A DNA stretch of 64,000 nucleotides, from positions 727,501-791,500 of the forward strand of contig NZ_PDJB01000001.1 in NCBI RefSeq assembly GCF_002563895.1, written 5' to 3'. A program made the position numbers and the translations under genes. Below are positions 26,928 through 35,292 of this stretch, one piece after another. How positions within the stretch are numbered: the stretch's first letter is position 1; every line of letters starts with the position of its first letter. The notes under the pieces were generated by a model that saw only the letters and a program-made list of their open reading frames with translations, searched no databases and was not told the DNA's origin. Source of the DNA: Pseudomonas lurida. Lineage in GTDB: Bacteria > Pseudomonadota > Gammaproteobacteria > Pseudomonadales > Pseudomonadaceae.

Positions 26928-27367
26928 AACTGCAGACTCGAACGGGCGATCAGGTTTGCTGGCAGGTTCGGAACCGGACCGATGCCAGGCACCATCAGGG
27001 CCGGGAATACCGAATAGATATTGGTGGTGGGATACCTGATCTCCACGGTCAGCAATGTGCCGTTGTAGGTGGCGGTGATGAAGTCGGGGGAGAATTGAAA
27101 GCTGGGTGGAATCCAGCTCAATTGGTTGATCACCGTGGTTTTAGCGCGGTCTCGCACCTGGGTGGAATAAGCGGTGCCGGCGGCCACCGGGTCCACCGCC
27201 ATGGCCTGGCGCACGGCTTCGGCTGCCGCCTGGTTGAACGACTGCATCAGCAGCAATGGCAGGCTATAGCTGATCAACCCATAGAACACCGCAAAAAAGA
27301 TCCCGAAGACCAGGGCGAATTCGATCGCCGCGGCACCTTTTTGCTTTCTGGGGAGGCCTGTTTTCAT
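26924..27367 (-). CDS. TadE/TadF-like minor pseudopilin
   Basis: A 147-residue TadE-family protein. A basic leader (MKTGLPRKQKG) is followed by AAAIEFALVFGIFFAVFYGLISYSL in two blocks: cleavage after Gly11 and Glu at +5 (Glu16), as expected for FppA-processed pseudopilins. The mature part is about 136 residues and periplasmic. It shares ATGA with pprA downstream and is divergent from fppA across 72 bp. It corresponds to PA4294 in PAO1 by position. Confidence 0.85.
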   Translation of the reverse strand: MKTGLPRKQKGAAAIEFALVFGIFFAVFYGLISYSLPLLLMQSFNQAAAEAVRQAMAVDPVAAGTAYSTQVRDRAKTTVINQLSWIPPSFQFSPDFITATYNGTLLTVEIRYPTTNIYSVFPALMVPGIGPVPNLPANLIARSSLQF

Positions 27368-27439
27368 GACTGCGTCTACCCTGACGGCTACTACTTGATA
27401 TCAGCATAGAATCATTCAGCGAAAAGGGATGTTTTTTAC

Positions 27440-27889
27440 GTGATCCATAGCGTGGCAATGCTGCTCTGGCTGGGGCTCTGTGCGGTGCAGGATGGGCGTC
27501 AGCGGCAGATCGCCAACAGCTTGACCCTGGGGGCGGCCCTGCTGGCGCTGATCTACCTGCTGTGGGTAGGCACTACCTGGCTGGGAGCACCCGCCAGCGA
27601 AGGGGGATGGGCCTTTGCCGTGGCACTGCTGCTGACCTTGCCCGGCTATGCGCTGGGCCGCTTTGGCGCGGGGGACGTCAAGCTGCTGGCTGCCCTGGCC
27701 CTGGCCAGTTCGCTGGACGTTTTGTTGTGGTCGCTGATCGGTGCCGCGGTGTTCCAGGGCGCCTGGGTGCTTGTCAGTCAAAGGCTTAGCGTGCGCCGAC
27801 AACGGTCGGAGACGGGGGTGTCAACAAAGCAGCCTTTTGCGCCGTTTGTATTGACAGGGTTCGCGCTGTACTGGTTTTGGATCCATTAG
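27440..27889 (+). CDS. fppA: Prepilin peptidase for Flp pilin (FppA/TadV)
   Basis: A 149-residue inner-membrane aspartic protease (type IV prepilin peptidase family, short form without the N-methylation domain). It cleaves Flp and TadE/F leaders. The two catalytic aspartates are in VQDGRQRQIAN and GAGDVKLLAALALA. About five hydrophobic segments are present. The start is GTG at 27440 with AAAGGGA 11-17 bases upstream; the first alternative ATG (27458) would remove part of TM1. In PAO1 the same gene lies between the tadF-like gene and pprB, as here. Confidence 0.9.
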   Translation: MIHSVAMLLWLGLCAVQDGRQRQIANSLTLGAALLALIYLLWVGTTWLGAPASEGGWAFAVALLLTLPGYALGRFGAGDVKLLAALALASSLDVLLWSLIGAAVFQGAWVLVSQRLSVRRQRSETGVSTKQPFAPFVLTGFALYWFWIH

Positions 27890-28015
27890 TCGCAGCAGGT
27901 CGCTATCGCTATGTACATAGTCTGAAAGTACGTCTACGTTTATTGGGTAGATCTATAGGATTCTTCGTCAAAAGGGATAGGTCAATCTTTTGGCTTGCCA
28001 GGCATGGAGTAGCGC

Positions 28016-28804
28016 GTGAACAAGCTTACCTCGGCGGTGAAAGTGCTCGTGGTCGACGATCAGCCGTTGATCGTGGAAGAGCTCTGCGAATTTCTTGAAG
28101 GCAGTGGTTACCGCTGCGTCCCTTGTGAGTCCAGCCGGCACGCCTTGCAGCGTTTCAGTGAGGACGCCGAGATCGGCCTGGTGCTGTGCGACCTGCATAT
28201 GCCGGACATGGACGGCATCGAGCTGGTGCAAGCCATGCAGAAAGTGGCTGGCAAGCAACGGGCGTTCGAGGCGATCATGCTGACCGGGCGTGCCGACAAA
28301 CAGGACGTGATCAAGGCCCTGCGTGCGGGGATCTCGGATTACTACCAGAAGCCGATCAACCTCGATGAATTGCTCGAAGGCCTGCAACGCCAGGAAGCGG
28401 CATTGGAGGAGCGGCAAAAAGAGCTGCAACTGGGGCACCTGAACCAGAAGCTGCAGTACCTCTCCGAATCCATCAATGACCTGTACCAGGACCTCGACAA
28501 AGTACGTCGCAGCCCGAGTACTGGGTCAGTGGATGAGGGCGAGCTGGCCACCGAAGAAGCCGGTCCGGTGGAAATCCCGACCATCTTCAACCAACTGTCA
28601 CCCCGCCAGCTGGACGTTGCGCGCTTGGTGGGCAAGGGCCAGACCAACTACCAGATCGCCTGTGAGCTGGGGATCACGGAGAACACGGTCAAGCTGTACG
28701 TGTCCCAGGTATTGCGCCTGACGCATATGCATAACCGTACCCAACTGGCACTGGCCTTGTCGCCGAACAACGTCGCGATGCGCCAGCGGATGACGGCGCA
28801 CTGA
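28016..28804 (+). CDS. pprB: Response regulator with LuxR-type HTH, PprB-like
   Basis: Receiver domain (about 9-125) with VDDQ, acceptor Asp in LCDLHMPDMDG and YYQKPINL. A coiled linker (about 125-185) follows, then a LuxR/NarL HTH: LSPRQLDVARLVGKGQTN, ITENTVKLYVSQVL. The 262-residue size and position fit PprB, the activator of Tad pili, CupE fimbriae and BapA in P. aeruginosa; regulation of those here is inference. The start is GTG 28016, with TGGAGTAGC before it. Convergent with the DUF3613 gene. Confidence 0.9.
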   Translation: MNKLTSAVKVLVVDDQPLIVEELCEFLEGSGYRCVPCESSRHALQRFSEDAEIGLVLCDLHMPDMDGIELVQAMQKVAGKQRAFEAIMLTGRADKQDVIKALRAGISDYYQKPINLDELLEGLQRQEAALEERQKELQLGHLNQKLQYLSESINDLYQDLDKVRRSPSTGSVDEGELATEEAGPVEIPTIFNQLSPRQLDVARLVGKGQTNYQIACELGITENTVKLYVSQVLRLTHMHNRTQLALALSPNNVAMRQRMTAH

Positions 28805-28815
28805 AGCACCAGGCA

Positions 28816-29085
28816 CTATTGACTCTTACCGCCGTTGGACGACCCACCGGATTGTGATTCAAAAAACTCCGGAATCGGGTGCTTGTGAGTGTCCAGCCAA
28901 CGCTGCAAGGCCTGCTCCCGTTCCGCGGGGGTGGTCCTTTGCGGCGTGGGCGAAGCGACACGCCCATCGACCTGCACGGCCAGCCAGTTTTCCGTTTCCG
29001 CCTGCTGCGGGGACGACGGGCCGGGTTCGATGGCCAGTGCGCTCAGCGGCAGCAACGCCAGGCCGACAAGGTAATGTGCTTTCAT
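28816..29085 (-). CDS. DUF3613 small exported protein of the tad locus
   Basis: An 89-residue protein with signal peptide MKAHYLVGLALLPLSALA. After cleavage the remainder holds the DUF3613 segment (TENWLAVQVDGRVAS..TPAEREQALQRWLDTHKHPIPEFF) and a Ser/Gly tail. It is the last gene of the rcpC-to-tadD operon, 10 bp after tadD. It corresponds to PA4298 by position. Function unknown; probably a periplasmic accessory of the pilus. Confidence 0.8.
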   Translation of the reverse strand: MKAHYLVGLALLPLSALAIEPGPSSPQQAETENWLAVQVDGRVASPTPQRTTPAEREQALQRWLDTHKHPIPEFFESQSGGSSNGGKSQ

Positions 29086-29095
29086 CGATCACTCC

Positions 29096-29806
29096 TCACT
29101 TGATGGTCATCGGCAGGGCATCGCGGACCGCCGCGACTTTGCGAGCCGCCACACGGGTTCCTTTGAGCTTCTTCGCGCGAGCCTGGGCATCGGTGACTTG
29201 TTCTGGGCTCAGGCCCAATTGGCTGACCACCTTCGCCGCTTGCCCCCAGTCTTCCTGATAGATCAGCAAGGTCACCAGGTTGACGGCGGCCAAGGGGTCG
29301 CTTTGCTTGAGCTCGATGGCGGTCATGAATTCAAAGCGCGCGTCCTCCATGCGCAGTTGGTTGAGGTACACCACGCCCAGGTCATTGCGGATCTTTTCGT
29401 CGGTGGGCGCCAGTTGCGCTGCCCGTTGCATATGCGCCACGGCCTCACCGTTGTCGCCCCTGGCCGCCGCCAGTTGCCCCAGGCCGTGCTCGCCTTCGGC
29501 GGTCATGCAGGTGCCGAGCAGGCTGCGGTACAACGGCTCGGCCTCGCTGCGCCCGAGCAGGCGATAGTTACGGGCCTTGCGCTGGCGTACCTGGGGCAAG
29601 GCCTCGGGCAGGTTTTGCAGGTTGGCCAGGCTGGCGTGCAGCTTGCCTTCGTTGGCGAGGTCATCGGACAGGTTGAGCGCCAACTCCTGTTCCGAACTCG
29701 GCTTGGCGCAACTGCCGGGTGTGGTCAACGCCGCCCACGGTGATTGGCCATTGGTGGCGCAGCCGCCGAGCATCAGCAGGGCCATACCGGCGATCAGTGC
29801 TTTCAT
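29096..29806 (-). CDS. tadD: TadD-like TPR lipoprotein
   Basis: A 236-residue lipoprotein (MKALIAGMALLMLGGCATNG, lipobox LGGC) with TPR repeats, including LGQLAAARGDNGEAVAHMQRAAQL and NDLGVVYLNQLRMEDARFEFMTAIEL. TadD is a pilotin-like TPR factor that assists assembly of the Tad secretin. The ATG at 29806 has TTAAGGAG eight bases upstream; a TTG one codon earlier is not needed. In operon with tadC (10 bp apart). Confidence 0.9.
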   Translation of the reverse strand: MKALIAGMALLMLGGCATNGQSPWAALTTPGSCAKPSSEQELALNLSDDLANEGKLHASLANLQNLPEALPQVRQRKARNYRLLGRSEAEPLYRSLLGTCMTAEGEHGLGQLAAARGDNGEAVAHMQRAAQLAPTDEKIRNDLGVVYLNQLRMEDARFEFMTAIELKQSDPLAAVNLVTLLIYQEDWGQAAKVVSQLGLSPEQVTDAQARAKKLKGTRVAARKVAAVRDALPMTIK

Positions 29807-29816
29807 CAATGACTCC

Positions 29817-30713
29817 TTAAAAGTGACTCAACGCGCGGGCGATGCCGATGAAGGCCGGGCCGCCGAGCACGATCAGCAAAGCAGGGAATAGAAACACCAT
29901 CATCACCACCGACATTTTGGCCGACATCTTCGAGATGTATTCCTGCAAGCGGGTCAGGCGTCGGTCGTCCAGCAGTTGCTTGAGGGCCAGCAGGGACTTC
30001 ATCGCGCCGCCGCCTTGGTGGATCAATTGCTGCAGGATGATGCAGGTGTCGGTGAATTCATCCACTTCCAGCAATCGCGCGGTCTTGCCCAGTTCTTCGC
30101 TCAACTCCAGCCCGGAATCGACCCGCGCCAGGATCAGGCGCAGTTCATGCGTGAGGTTAGGGAGTAAACGCTGGGCTTCATTGCCCAGCACGCGCAGCGA
30201 CTGCTCGACCGCCATCCCCGACTCGAACAGGATGCGCAGCAGCGGAATGAACGTTGAGATTTCCTTGGCAATGGCTTGCTGGCGATGTTTGGCGGCAGCG
30301 GCCAGCACGCGTTTGGGCAGCAGGTAGCCAATGCCCAAGGCAAACATCGGCGCGATCCATGCGGGGTCCGCGTGAGGAAAAAGTATCTGCTGGCTGAGGA
30401 GGGTCAGGCCCAGTAGCACGATGGGCGTACCGATCTGGAAGGCCGCAAACAGTGAGCGTTGACTTGCCTTGCGCCAGCCAACCCGGTTGAGCAGGGTCTG
30501 GGACTCGTTGTCCAGGCTGACCGAGCGCTGTGCCAGGGCGCTACTCCCGAGTTGGCGCATGAGCGTGCCGAGTCGGTCGTCGCTGCCCATTCGCCCTTGC
30601 AAGCGCTCAGCCACCCTGCGCTCGCGCCGGCGGTTCTCGAGCAACTGGCCCCCCACCATTACCGCAGCGGCAAGCAACAACAGCGCGCAGGCCAGAAGTG
30701 CCATTTCAGACAC
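29817..30713 (-). CDS. tadC: TadC, inner-membrane platform protein (T2SF domain)
   Basis: A 298-residue GspF/T2SF-family protein forming the platform on which TadA acts. TM segments lie near the N-terminus (MALLACALLLLAAAVMVGG), the middle (two) and the C-terminus (VVMMVFLFPALLIVLGGPAFIGI). The T2SF domain at about 150-285 includes ESGMAVEQSLRVLGNEAQ. It overlaps tadB by 8 bp. Confidence 0.93.
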   Translation of the reverse strand: MSEMALLACALLLLAAAVMVGGQLLENRRRERRVAERLQGRMGSDDRLGTLMRQLGSSALAQRSVSLDNESQTLLNRVGWRKASQRSLFAAFQIGTPIVLLGLTLLSQQILFPHADPAWIAPMFALGIGYLLPKRVLAAAAKHRQQAIAKEISTFIPLLRILFESGMAVEQSLRVLGNEAQRLLPNLTHELRLILARVDSGLELSEELGKTARLLEVDEFTDTCIILQQLIHQGGGAMKSLLALKQLLDDRRLTRLQEYISKMSAKMSVVMMVFLFPALLIVLGGPAFIGIARALSHF

Positions 30714-31587
30714 TCCTCAGCATGCGCCACATCACGAAGGTGCCACCCAGGTCCATCGCCAGCGCGCTGAACAGCATGATGCGCCCCGTGCCGTCATTCC
30801 ACATGGTCATCAAGTAGCTCGGATTGACCAGCATGAAATAGCCCACGATCAGCACCGGCAGCCCACCCAGCACGTAGGCGGTCATGCGTGTTTCGCCAGT
30901 CATGGCCTTGAGTTGACGGGCACCCTGTTCGCGCTCGCGAATCATCTTGATCAAATTTTCCAGCAGCTCGCTGGCGTTGCCGCCGTAACGGTGATTGACC
31001 TTCAGCCCCAGGGCGAACAGGCGGAATTCATCCTGTTCGTAGAATTCCGCAAAGTCGTTGACTGAGTCCGGCAGGCTGACCCCCATGCGTACGTTGCGCT
31101 GCACGCGGGCCATGGCGTCCTTGAGTGGGTTCTCGACACCCTCGACACCTCCCAGAACCGCATCTGCCAAGGTTCTGCCGGACTTGAGGCTGCGTACACT
31201 GTGGTCCAGCAGTTGCGGAAGCTGCTCGACCATGCGCTGTACGCGACGTTGGTAACGCCAGCTGATGTACACGCGCAGTACCAGGGGCGGTCCTATGATC
31301 ATCGTCATCAAGCCCAGCCCGTCGGCGAGTAGCCAGCCGAGCAACGCGCCGATCACCCAGGCGCTTAGCCACAGGCCCAGGCGGTCCGTGGGTTTGCCCA
31401 GCCCGGCGCGTTGGAACATGCGCTCCAGGCCCGTCCACGTGGTGTTGGGTTCCTGGGGCTCGGGCTGGCCATCACCGAGCCGCTCCAGCACACGGTCCGT
31501 CCGGGCCTTGCGCAGGCCATGATGAAACTGCCAGAACGACAGGCCGATCAGCAGCAGGCAGATGAGCAACAACACCGGTCCGGTCAT
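30706..31587 (-). CDS. tadB: TadB, inner-membrane platform protein (T2SF domain)
   Basis: A 293-residue paralogue of TadC. It has an N-terminal TM (MTGPVLLLICLLLIGLSFW), a pair of TMs near 87-120, and a T2SF domain with LPQLLDHSVRSLKSGRTLADA and the conserved RYGGNASELLENL. Two C-terminal TMs follow. The ATG at 31587 follows TTAGGGGGTGCTTG; the longer open frame upstream is out-of-character sequence overlapping tadA and was discarded. Forms the TadB/TadC platform. Confidence 0.93.
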   Translation of the reverse strand: MTGPVLLLICLLLIGLSFWQFHHGLRKARTDRVLERLGDGQPEPQEPNTTWTGLERMFQRAGLGKPTDRLGLWLSAWVIGALLGWLLADGLGLMTMIIGPPLVLRVYISWRYQRRVQRMVEQLPQLLDHSVRSLKSGRTLADAVLGGVEGVENPLKDAMARVQRNVRMGVSLPDSVNDFAEFYEQDEFRLFALGLKVNHRYGGNASELLENLIKMIREREQGARQLKAMTGETRMTAYVLGGLPVLIVGYFMLVNPSYLMTMWNDGTGRIMLFSALAMDLGGTFVMWRMLRSV

Positions 31588-31597
31588 CAAGCACCCC

Positions 31598-32869
31598 CTA
31601 AGACTGCAACGTCGATTCGCGGCGCAGCTTGTCGCCGGCTGGGTTGAGGGCCTCGCGCAGGAAGCCGAACCCGGTGCGCCGGTCCAGCCGGAAGAGCGTA
31701 TTGGTGACATACACGTCATCGCGCACGCCGACCACTTCGACCACTTCGCTGACGCAGCGCCGGCCATCGGGCATTCGCGTCAACTGGATAATCACGTCCA
31801 GTGCGGCGCAGATCATCTGGCGCAGGGTTTTCTCCGCGACCACGCGGCCGGTCAGGCCCACCAGGGTTTCCAGGCGCAGCAAGGCATCCTGGGCATTGTT
31901 GGCGTGCACGGTGCTCATGGAACCGTCGTGGCCGGTGTTCATTGCCGTCATCACGTCGAGCACTTCCACGCCACGGATCTCCCCGAGGATGATGCGGTCC
32001 GGGCGCATCCGCAGGGCATTGCGGATCAGGTCGCTGGACCTGACCTCGCCGTGGCCTTCGGCATTCGGCGGGCGGGTTTCCAGGCGCACGACGTGGGGGT
32101 GGCCCAGTTGCAGTTCGGCCACATCCTCGATAGTTACCAGGCGCTCGTGCGGGTTGATCAACTGGCTGAGGATATTCAGCAGCGTGGTCTTGCCGGTGCC
32201 GGTACCGCCGCTGATCAGGATGTTGCAGCGCTTGCCCACGGCCTCCTGGAAGAATTCGAAAATGCTCTGGTCGATGGTCTGCATGGCCACCAGGTCACTG
32301 CTCTTGAGCATGTCCTTGCGAAATTTCCGAATCGACAGGCACGGCCCGTCCAGGGCAATCGGCGGGATAATCGCGTTGACCCGGCTGCCGTCGGGCAGGC
32401 GCGCGTCCACCATCGGCGAGGACTCATCCAGGCGTCGGCCCAATGGCGCGAGGATACGTTGCATCACGCGTTCGACATGGTGGTCGTCGATGAAACGCAG
32501 GTCGCTCTGGTGCAGCAGGCCGTCACGTTCGATAAATACCCGGTGCGGTCCGTTGACCAGGATCTCGGTCACCGAGGGGTCGCGCAGCAGCACTTCCAGG
32601 GGACCGAAGCCGGTGAGTTCGTCGACGATCTCTTCGGCCAGGCGCTCCATCTCGTAGCGGGAGATCGCCAAGCGCATGCGCGTGATGTATTCCGAGACCT
32701 TGTCGATGACAAACTGGGCCAGGGATTGGCGCGTGCCTTCGAGCAGGTTTTTACCCGACTCCTCGATGGCGTCGATGATGTAGCGGTGCAGCACCAGTTT
32801 CAGGCCGTCGTGATCGCTGTTGCCACTGGCACTGCGCGCCGGGCCGCCAAACAGTTTTTCGCCGCTCAT
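31598..32869 (-). CDS. tadA: TadA/CpaF secretion ATPase
   Basis: A 423-residue hexameric ATPase of the VirB11/GspE superfamily that powers pilus assembly (and probably retraction) from the cytoplasm. An N-terminal domain (about 30-150) is followed by Walker A SGGTGTGKTTLLN and an Asp box (TIEDVAELQL). Walker B is RPDRIILGEIRGVEV and the His box is MSTVHANNAQDAL. All are intact. The ATG at 32869 overlaps the tadZ stop by 4 bp. Confidence 0.96.
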   Translation of the reverse strand: MSGEKLFGGPARSASGNSDHDGLKLVLHRYIIDAIEESGKNLLEGTRQSLAQFVIDKVSEYITRMRLAISRYEMERLAEEIVDELTGFGPLEVLLRDPSVTEILVNGPHRVFIERDGLLHQSDLRFIDDHHVERVMQRILAPLGRRLDESSPMVDARLPDGSRVNAIIPPIALDGPCLSIRKFRKDMLKSSDLVAMQTIDQSIFEFFQEAVGKRCNILISGGTGTGKTTLLNILSQLINPHERLVTIEDVAELQLGHPHVVRLETRPPNAEGHGEVRSSDLIRNALRMRPDRIILGEIRGVEVLDVMTAMNTGHDGSMSTVHANNAQDALLRLETLVGLTGRVVAEKTLRQMICAALDVIIQLTRMPDGRRCVSEVVEVVGVRDDVYVTNTLFRLDRRTGFGFLREALNPAGDKLRRESTLQS

Positions 32870-34059
32870 CGTCCCGACCCCAGGAAGCGCTCAAACCAGC
32901 GCATGGAGGGTTTTGCAAGGCCCTCGGAGCGTTTTGCCAGGCGTTCGCCCAGGGTACGCACGGCTTGGGTCAAGGGTTCTCGTGGGGCCAGGGCAAACAG
33001 GGTCTGGCCCTGGTTTTTTACATTCAGGCGCAACTCGGCGCTCAGGGGCAGTACGGCGATGCATTCGAGGCCGAAGCTTTTTTCCAGGGCCTCGGTGTCG
33101 GGTGCACAGGCCTTGATGTAGCGGTCCACCACCAGCTTGGCGTGATCGAGCTTCATGCCTTTTTCACGCCAGCGGTTGATGACCGCCAGGTTGCGGCGGC
33201 AGTCCAGCACGCTCTGGTCGGTGCACCACAGCAGCTTGTCGCAGTGGCTGACAAAGGTGCGCAGTGCTTCGCTGTCCGGCTGCCCGGTAATATTCACGAC
33301 GATGTGCTGGAAGTGTTGGCGCAGGGCACTGAGCAACATGAACAACTCGGCAGCGCTGGTGAGCTTGAGCGGTTCGTCGCCGGTGGCGTACGCCAGGATG
33401 CGCAGGCCATCCAGGGCGGTGGTGAAGGCACTGTTGATCAAGGTCGTGTCGAGGCGGCGCAAATGCCGCAAGGCATCACCGAAATTGAACGTGCTTTCCA
33501 GGCCCAGCAGCGCCAGGCTGTCGCTGCGCGGCAGGCCCAGGTCGAGGAGCAGTGTCTGCTGGCCGCTCCGCTGTACCACCAGCGCCAGGTGGGTAGCCAG
33601 CATCGCCCCATCCGCGTTGCTCTGGGTACCAAACAAGACGGTCAGGCCACCCAGCTGGGCATTGGGCGTGACCGTCGGCAGGCGCTTGCTCAGGCGCCGC
33701 ACCAGCCCTGCCACTTCACTGGAGCGCGAGCCGTAGGCAACGAAGTCGCGGGCACCGGCACGCATGGCGTTCAGGACAAGCTGGTTGTCCATGCCATCGC
33801 CGAGAGCCACCACCGCGAGCATCGGCTTGGCTTCCAGGGCGCCTTCGATCAGCGCGCTCTGGGCCACCACGTTTTCCCGGTCCAGGCCGACAAACACCAG
33901 GTTGGCAAAGGTCACGTCGACCAGTGCCAGCAGTTCGTCCAGGCTGCCGGTGCCGGCGCTCACGACTTGGCCCAGGGGCGCGAGTGCACCCTGCAGCCAC
34001 TCCAGGTCAGTGGTGTTGCGGGTGATGGCGAGGAAGGTCTGGCTCAGGCTATCGCTCAT
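32866..34059 (-). CDS. tadZ: TadZ/CpaE-like pilus localisation ATPase with altered P-loop
   Basis: A 397-residue TadZ. It has an N-terminal receiver-like domain (about 8-120) without a canonical phospho-acceptor pattern, then a MinD/ParA-like fold. The region corresponding to the deviant Walker A (normally GGxGxT/S) reads LFGTQSNADGAML. It therefore lacks the Lys and the Gly pattern, and nucleotide binding is doubtful. LLLDLGLPRSDSL fits the switch/Walker B strand. TadZ normally positions the Tad machine at a pole. It overlaps both neighbours by 4 bp. Confidence 0.85.
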   Translation of the reverse strand: MSDSLSQTFLAITRNTTDLEWLQGALAPLGQVVSAGTGSLDELLALVDVTFANLVFVGLDRENVVAQSALIEGALEAKPMLAVVALGDGMDNQLVLNAMRAGARDFVAYGSRSSEVAGLVRRLSKRLPTVTPNAQLGGLTVLFGTQSNADGAMLATHLALVVQRSGQQTLLLDLGLPRSDSLALLGLESTFNFGDALRHLRRLDTTLINSAFTTALDGLRILAYATGDEPLKLTSAAELFMLLSALRQHFQHIVVNITGQPDSEALRTFVSHCDKLLWCTDQSVLDCRRNLAVINRWREKGMKLDHAKLVVDRYIKACAPDTEALEKSFGLECIAVLPLSAELRLNVKNQGQTLFALAPREPLTQAVRTLGERLAKRSEGLAKPSMRWFERFLGSGR

Positions 34060-35273
34060 TGGGAAAGTCCACTGCGACGGTCAAAGTTGCCGTTTTCCAG
34101 GAAGAACAGGCGGTACCAGTTCGGGTCGTAGTTGCGCAGTTTTTCGCCGGGCAAGGAGGGCAGTTGGGCGTTGGCGGCCAACGGCTGCACCAGGTGCGGC
34201 GTAACGATCATCAACAGTTCTTTTTCCTCGCGGCTGATAGTGGAGTCGCGGAAAAACGCGCCGAGGATCGGGATGTCGCCCAGCCCGGGAAACTTGCTGA
34301 TGGTGGAGCGGTTGTTGGTGCTGATCAGGCCGCTGATCACGAAGCTTTCGCCATCGGCCAGGGACACGCTGGTGTCGGTGCGGCGTACGGTCAGCGCCGG
34401 CACTTGAATGCCTTGGATCTGCACGGCGTTGCTGTAGTCCAACTCGCTGACTTCCGGCGCCACCTTGAGGGTGATGCGGTTACGGTCGATCACCGTGGGG
34501 GTCAGGGTCAGGCGGATGCCGAACTCCTTGTACTCGATGGAGATGGTATCGCTGCCGGCGCTGGGCACCGGCACCGGCACCTCGCCGCCGGCCAGGAAGG
34601 AGGCACTCTGGCCGCTCATCGCCACCAGGCTCGGGCGTGCCAGGGTGTAGGCGAAGCCACTGCGCTCCAGGGCGTTGATCATGGCCGAGACCCGCCCGCC
34701 GCCAAAACCGATATTGAAGTTGCTGCTGCTGATCTGCAGCGCCTGGGTGGTGGGCGTGGGGAACAGCAAATTAGGGCTGCCGAAAAAGGCGTTCTTGGCG
34801 GTACCGAGAATCGTGGTGCTGGCTTCCTTGAGCTTGGTGCGGCTGACTTCCACAAAACGGATATCGGTCTGCACCTGGCTGGGCAGCAGTGGATCTTCCG
34901 ACGGCGACAGCGACAGGCTGGTCAGTGCCGAGGTGGCCTTGCCCTTGACGAACACCATGCTCTGGCGCGGCGCGCTGGCGCAGGCGGTCCAGACCATCAG
35001 GCTGGTGGCGCCGGACGCGACACCGGTCAGCAGGAAATTACGGTCGCCGTTGACCCGCACATCGGCGATTTTCGGATCGCCGATGGCCAGGCGCGTGATA
35101 GCTACCGGCGATTGCAGCTCCTGTTGCAGGCCTTCTCCCACTTCAACGACGGCGGGCAACTGGCCGAGCGCGCTGCAATTGCCCGGCGCCGCCAGCGCCA
35201 TGCCGACCGGCAGGCTCGACAGCATCAGGGCCCAGGCCAGTTGCGTGAACAGGGGTGCGTAGCGATGGCTCAT
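34056..35273 (-). CDS. rcpA: RcpA/CpaC outer-membrane secretin
   Basis: A 405-residue secretin with Sec signal peptide (MSHRYAPLFTQLAWALMLSSLPVGMALAA). An N-terminal domain (about 40-120; ITRLAIGDPKIADVRVNGD, LTGVASGATSLMVW) is the pilus/BON-type periplasmic part. The C-terminal T2SS secretin domain includes EVPVPVPSAGSDTISIEYKE and GDIPILGAFFRDS near the end. It forms the pore for the Flp fibre. The start (ATG 35273) is 19 bp after rcpC. Confidence 0.94.
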   Translation of the reverse strand: MSHRYAPLFTQLAWALMLSSLPVGMALAAPGNCSALGQLPAVVEVGEGLQQELQSPVAITRLAIGDPKIADVRVNGDRNFLLTGVASGATSLMVWTACASAPRQSMVFVKGKATSALTSLSLSPSEDPLLPSQVQTDIRFVEVSRTKLKEASTTILGTAKNAFFGSPNLLFPTPTTQALQISSSNFNIGFGGGRVSAMINALERSGFAYTLARPSLVAMSGQSASFLAGGEVPVPVPSAGSDTISIEYKEFGIRLTLTPTVIDRNRITLKVAPEVSELDYSNAVQIQGIQVPALTVRRTDTSVSLADGESFVISGLISTNNRSTISKFPGLGDIPILGAFFRDSTISREEKELLMIVTPHLVQPLAANAQLPSLPGEKLRNYDPNWYRLFFLENGNFDRRSGLSQ

Positions 35274-35292
35274 TCAAGGCATCCTTGCTCGA

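Noticed and set aside
31588..31767. Sixty extra N-terminal residues for TadB
   Set aside because: The extension lies within tadA coding sequence; the ATG at 31587 has a strong ribosome site and starts the TM segment.
31562..33121. 519-codon plus-strand open frame across tadA and tadZ
   Set aside because: Runs opposite two well-supported tad genes and has no domain.
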